A stretch of 12,222 bases of DNA from Nitrosopumilaceae archaeon (lineage in GTDB: Archaea; Thermoproteota; Nitrososphaeria; Nitrososphaerales; Nitrosopumilaceae). The translations under genes and the position numbers were made by a program. The DNA is taken from NCBI GenBank assembly GCA_020027255.1, contig JAHRAP010000022.1, positions 1 through 12,222 on the forward strand. The letters run 5' to 3'. The notes below the pieces were generated by a model. It had not been told where the DNA came from, did not search any database, and saw only the letters and a list, made by a program, of their open reading frames with translations. The number at the start of each line of letters is the position of its first letter. The stretch's first letter is position 1. Positions 12,080-12,222 of this stretch are shown in pieces.

Positions 12080-12222
12080 ATGATAGATTCGAACAAAATT
12101 AAACTGACGGCAAATTCATACGATGATTTCAAGATATGTGTGTTAGGAAGCCATTCAGCATTAGAGGTCATGGATGGTGCGAAAGATGAAAAATTAAAAA
12201 CTATTGTTATTTGTAAAAAAGG
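12080..12222 (+). CDS. purP: Formate-dependent AICAR ligase PurP, N-terminal part
   Basis: Only the first 47 codons are in the window; the frame is open to the right edge. The sequence KICVLGSHSALEVMDGAKDE (18-37), followed by KLKTIVICKKG, is the highly characteristic N-terminal nucleotide-binding region of PurP. This ATP-grasp enzyme of archaea formylates AICAR with free formate instead of formyl-tetrahydrofolate. ATG at 12080 is supported by TATA spacing. It belongs to the same pathway as purS, purQ, purL and purF about 2.7 kb or more to the left but is separately transcribed. The bulk of the ATP-grasp domain cannot be judged. Confidence 0.9.
   Translation, partial: MIDSNKIKLTANSYDDFKICVLGSHSALEVMDGAKDEKLKTIVICKK

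Noticed and set aside
11965..12171. 68-codon minus-strand open frame
   Set aside because: It overlaps the ubiX promoter and the antisense of purP, whose family N-terminus is unmistakable.
1..12222. CRISPR arrays, insertion sequences, integrase or phage genes, tRNA or rRNA genes
   Set aside because: I saw no direct-repeat arrays, transposase-like frames, inverted-repeat ends or tRNA-like segments; the gaps are short and promoter-like.

Overview
The window is a gene-dense, AT-rich stretch (roughly 30% G+C by eye) of an archaeal chromosome, most likely from a low-GC member of the Nitrososphaerota (Thaumarchaeota), in the broad neighbourhood of Nitrosopumilus-like marine lineages. The reasons are an archaeal/eukaryotic ribosomal protein S26e, the archaeal purine enzyme PurP, an archaetidylinositol-phosphate-synthase-type CDP-alcohol transferase, TATA boxes about 22-31 nt upstream of most start codons with no clear Shine-Dalgarno sites (leaderless transcription), and several GTG/TTG starts. 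The genus cannot be fixed from the sequence alone.

Layout, left to right. (1) Positions 1-2344, all minus strand: a partial gene with a faint NAD-kinase-like outline, a GtrA-type membrane protein, a dolichyl-phosphate-mannose-synthase-like GT2 glycosyltransferase, and a PfkB-family protein with an altered catalytic loop. (2) 2452-3335: rps26e (+) converging on a CDP-alcohol phosphotransferase (-). (3) 3447-4316: an agmatinase-family ureohydrolase (-). (4) 4385-9395: the purine block on the minus strand, in transcription order purS, then (after a convergent plus-strand CBS-domain gene) purQ, purL and purF. The purQ/purL and purL/purF genes overlap. (5) 9478-10982, plus strand: an unrecognised 155-aa protein, tatC and tatA. 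(6) 10979-11958, minus strand: ubiX followed by a one-base-overlapping SRPBCC-fold gene. (7) From 12080 (+): the start of purP, cut by the window end.

Functionally the window covers several steps of IMP synthesis. PurF makes phosphoribosylamine, the PurS/PurQ/PurL complex makes FGAM, and PurP formylates AICAR. It also covers lipid-headgroup and lipid-linked sugar chemistry (GT2, GtrA, CDP-alcohol transferase), a minimal Tat export system, and flavin prenylation (UbiX). No mobile element, CRISPR array, tRNA or rRNA was seen. The longest non-coding gaps are about 105-125 bp and are occupied by promoters. Most of the region looks like ordinary core genome. The points most worth checking are the degenerate kinase-like genes at the left, the CBS gene that separates purS from purQLF, the unrecognised gene before tatC, and the overlapped ubiX-SRPBCC pair.
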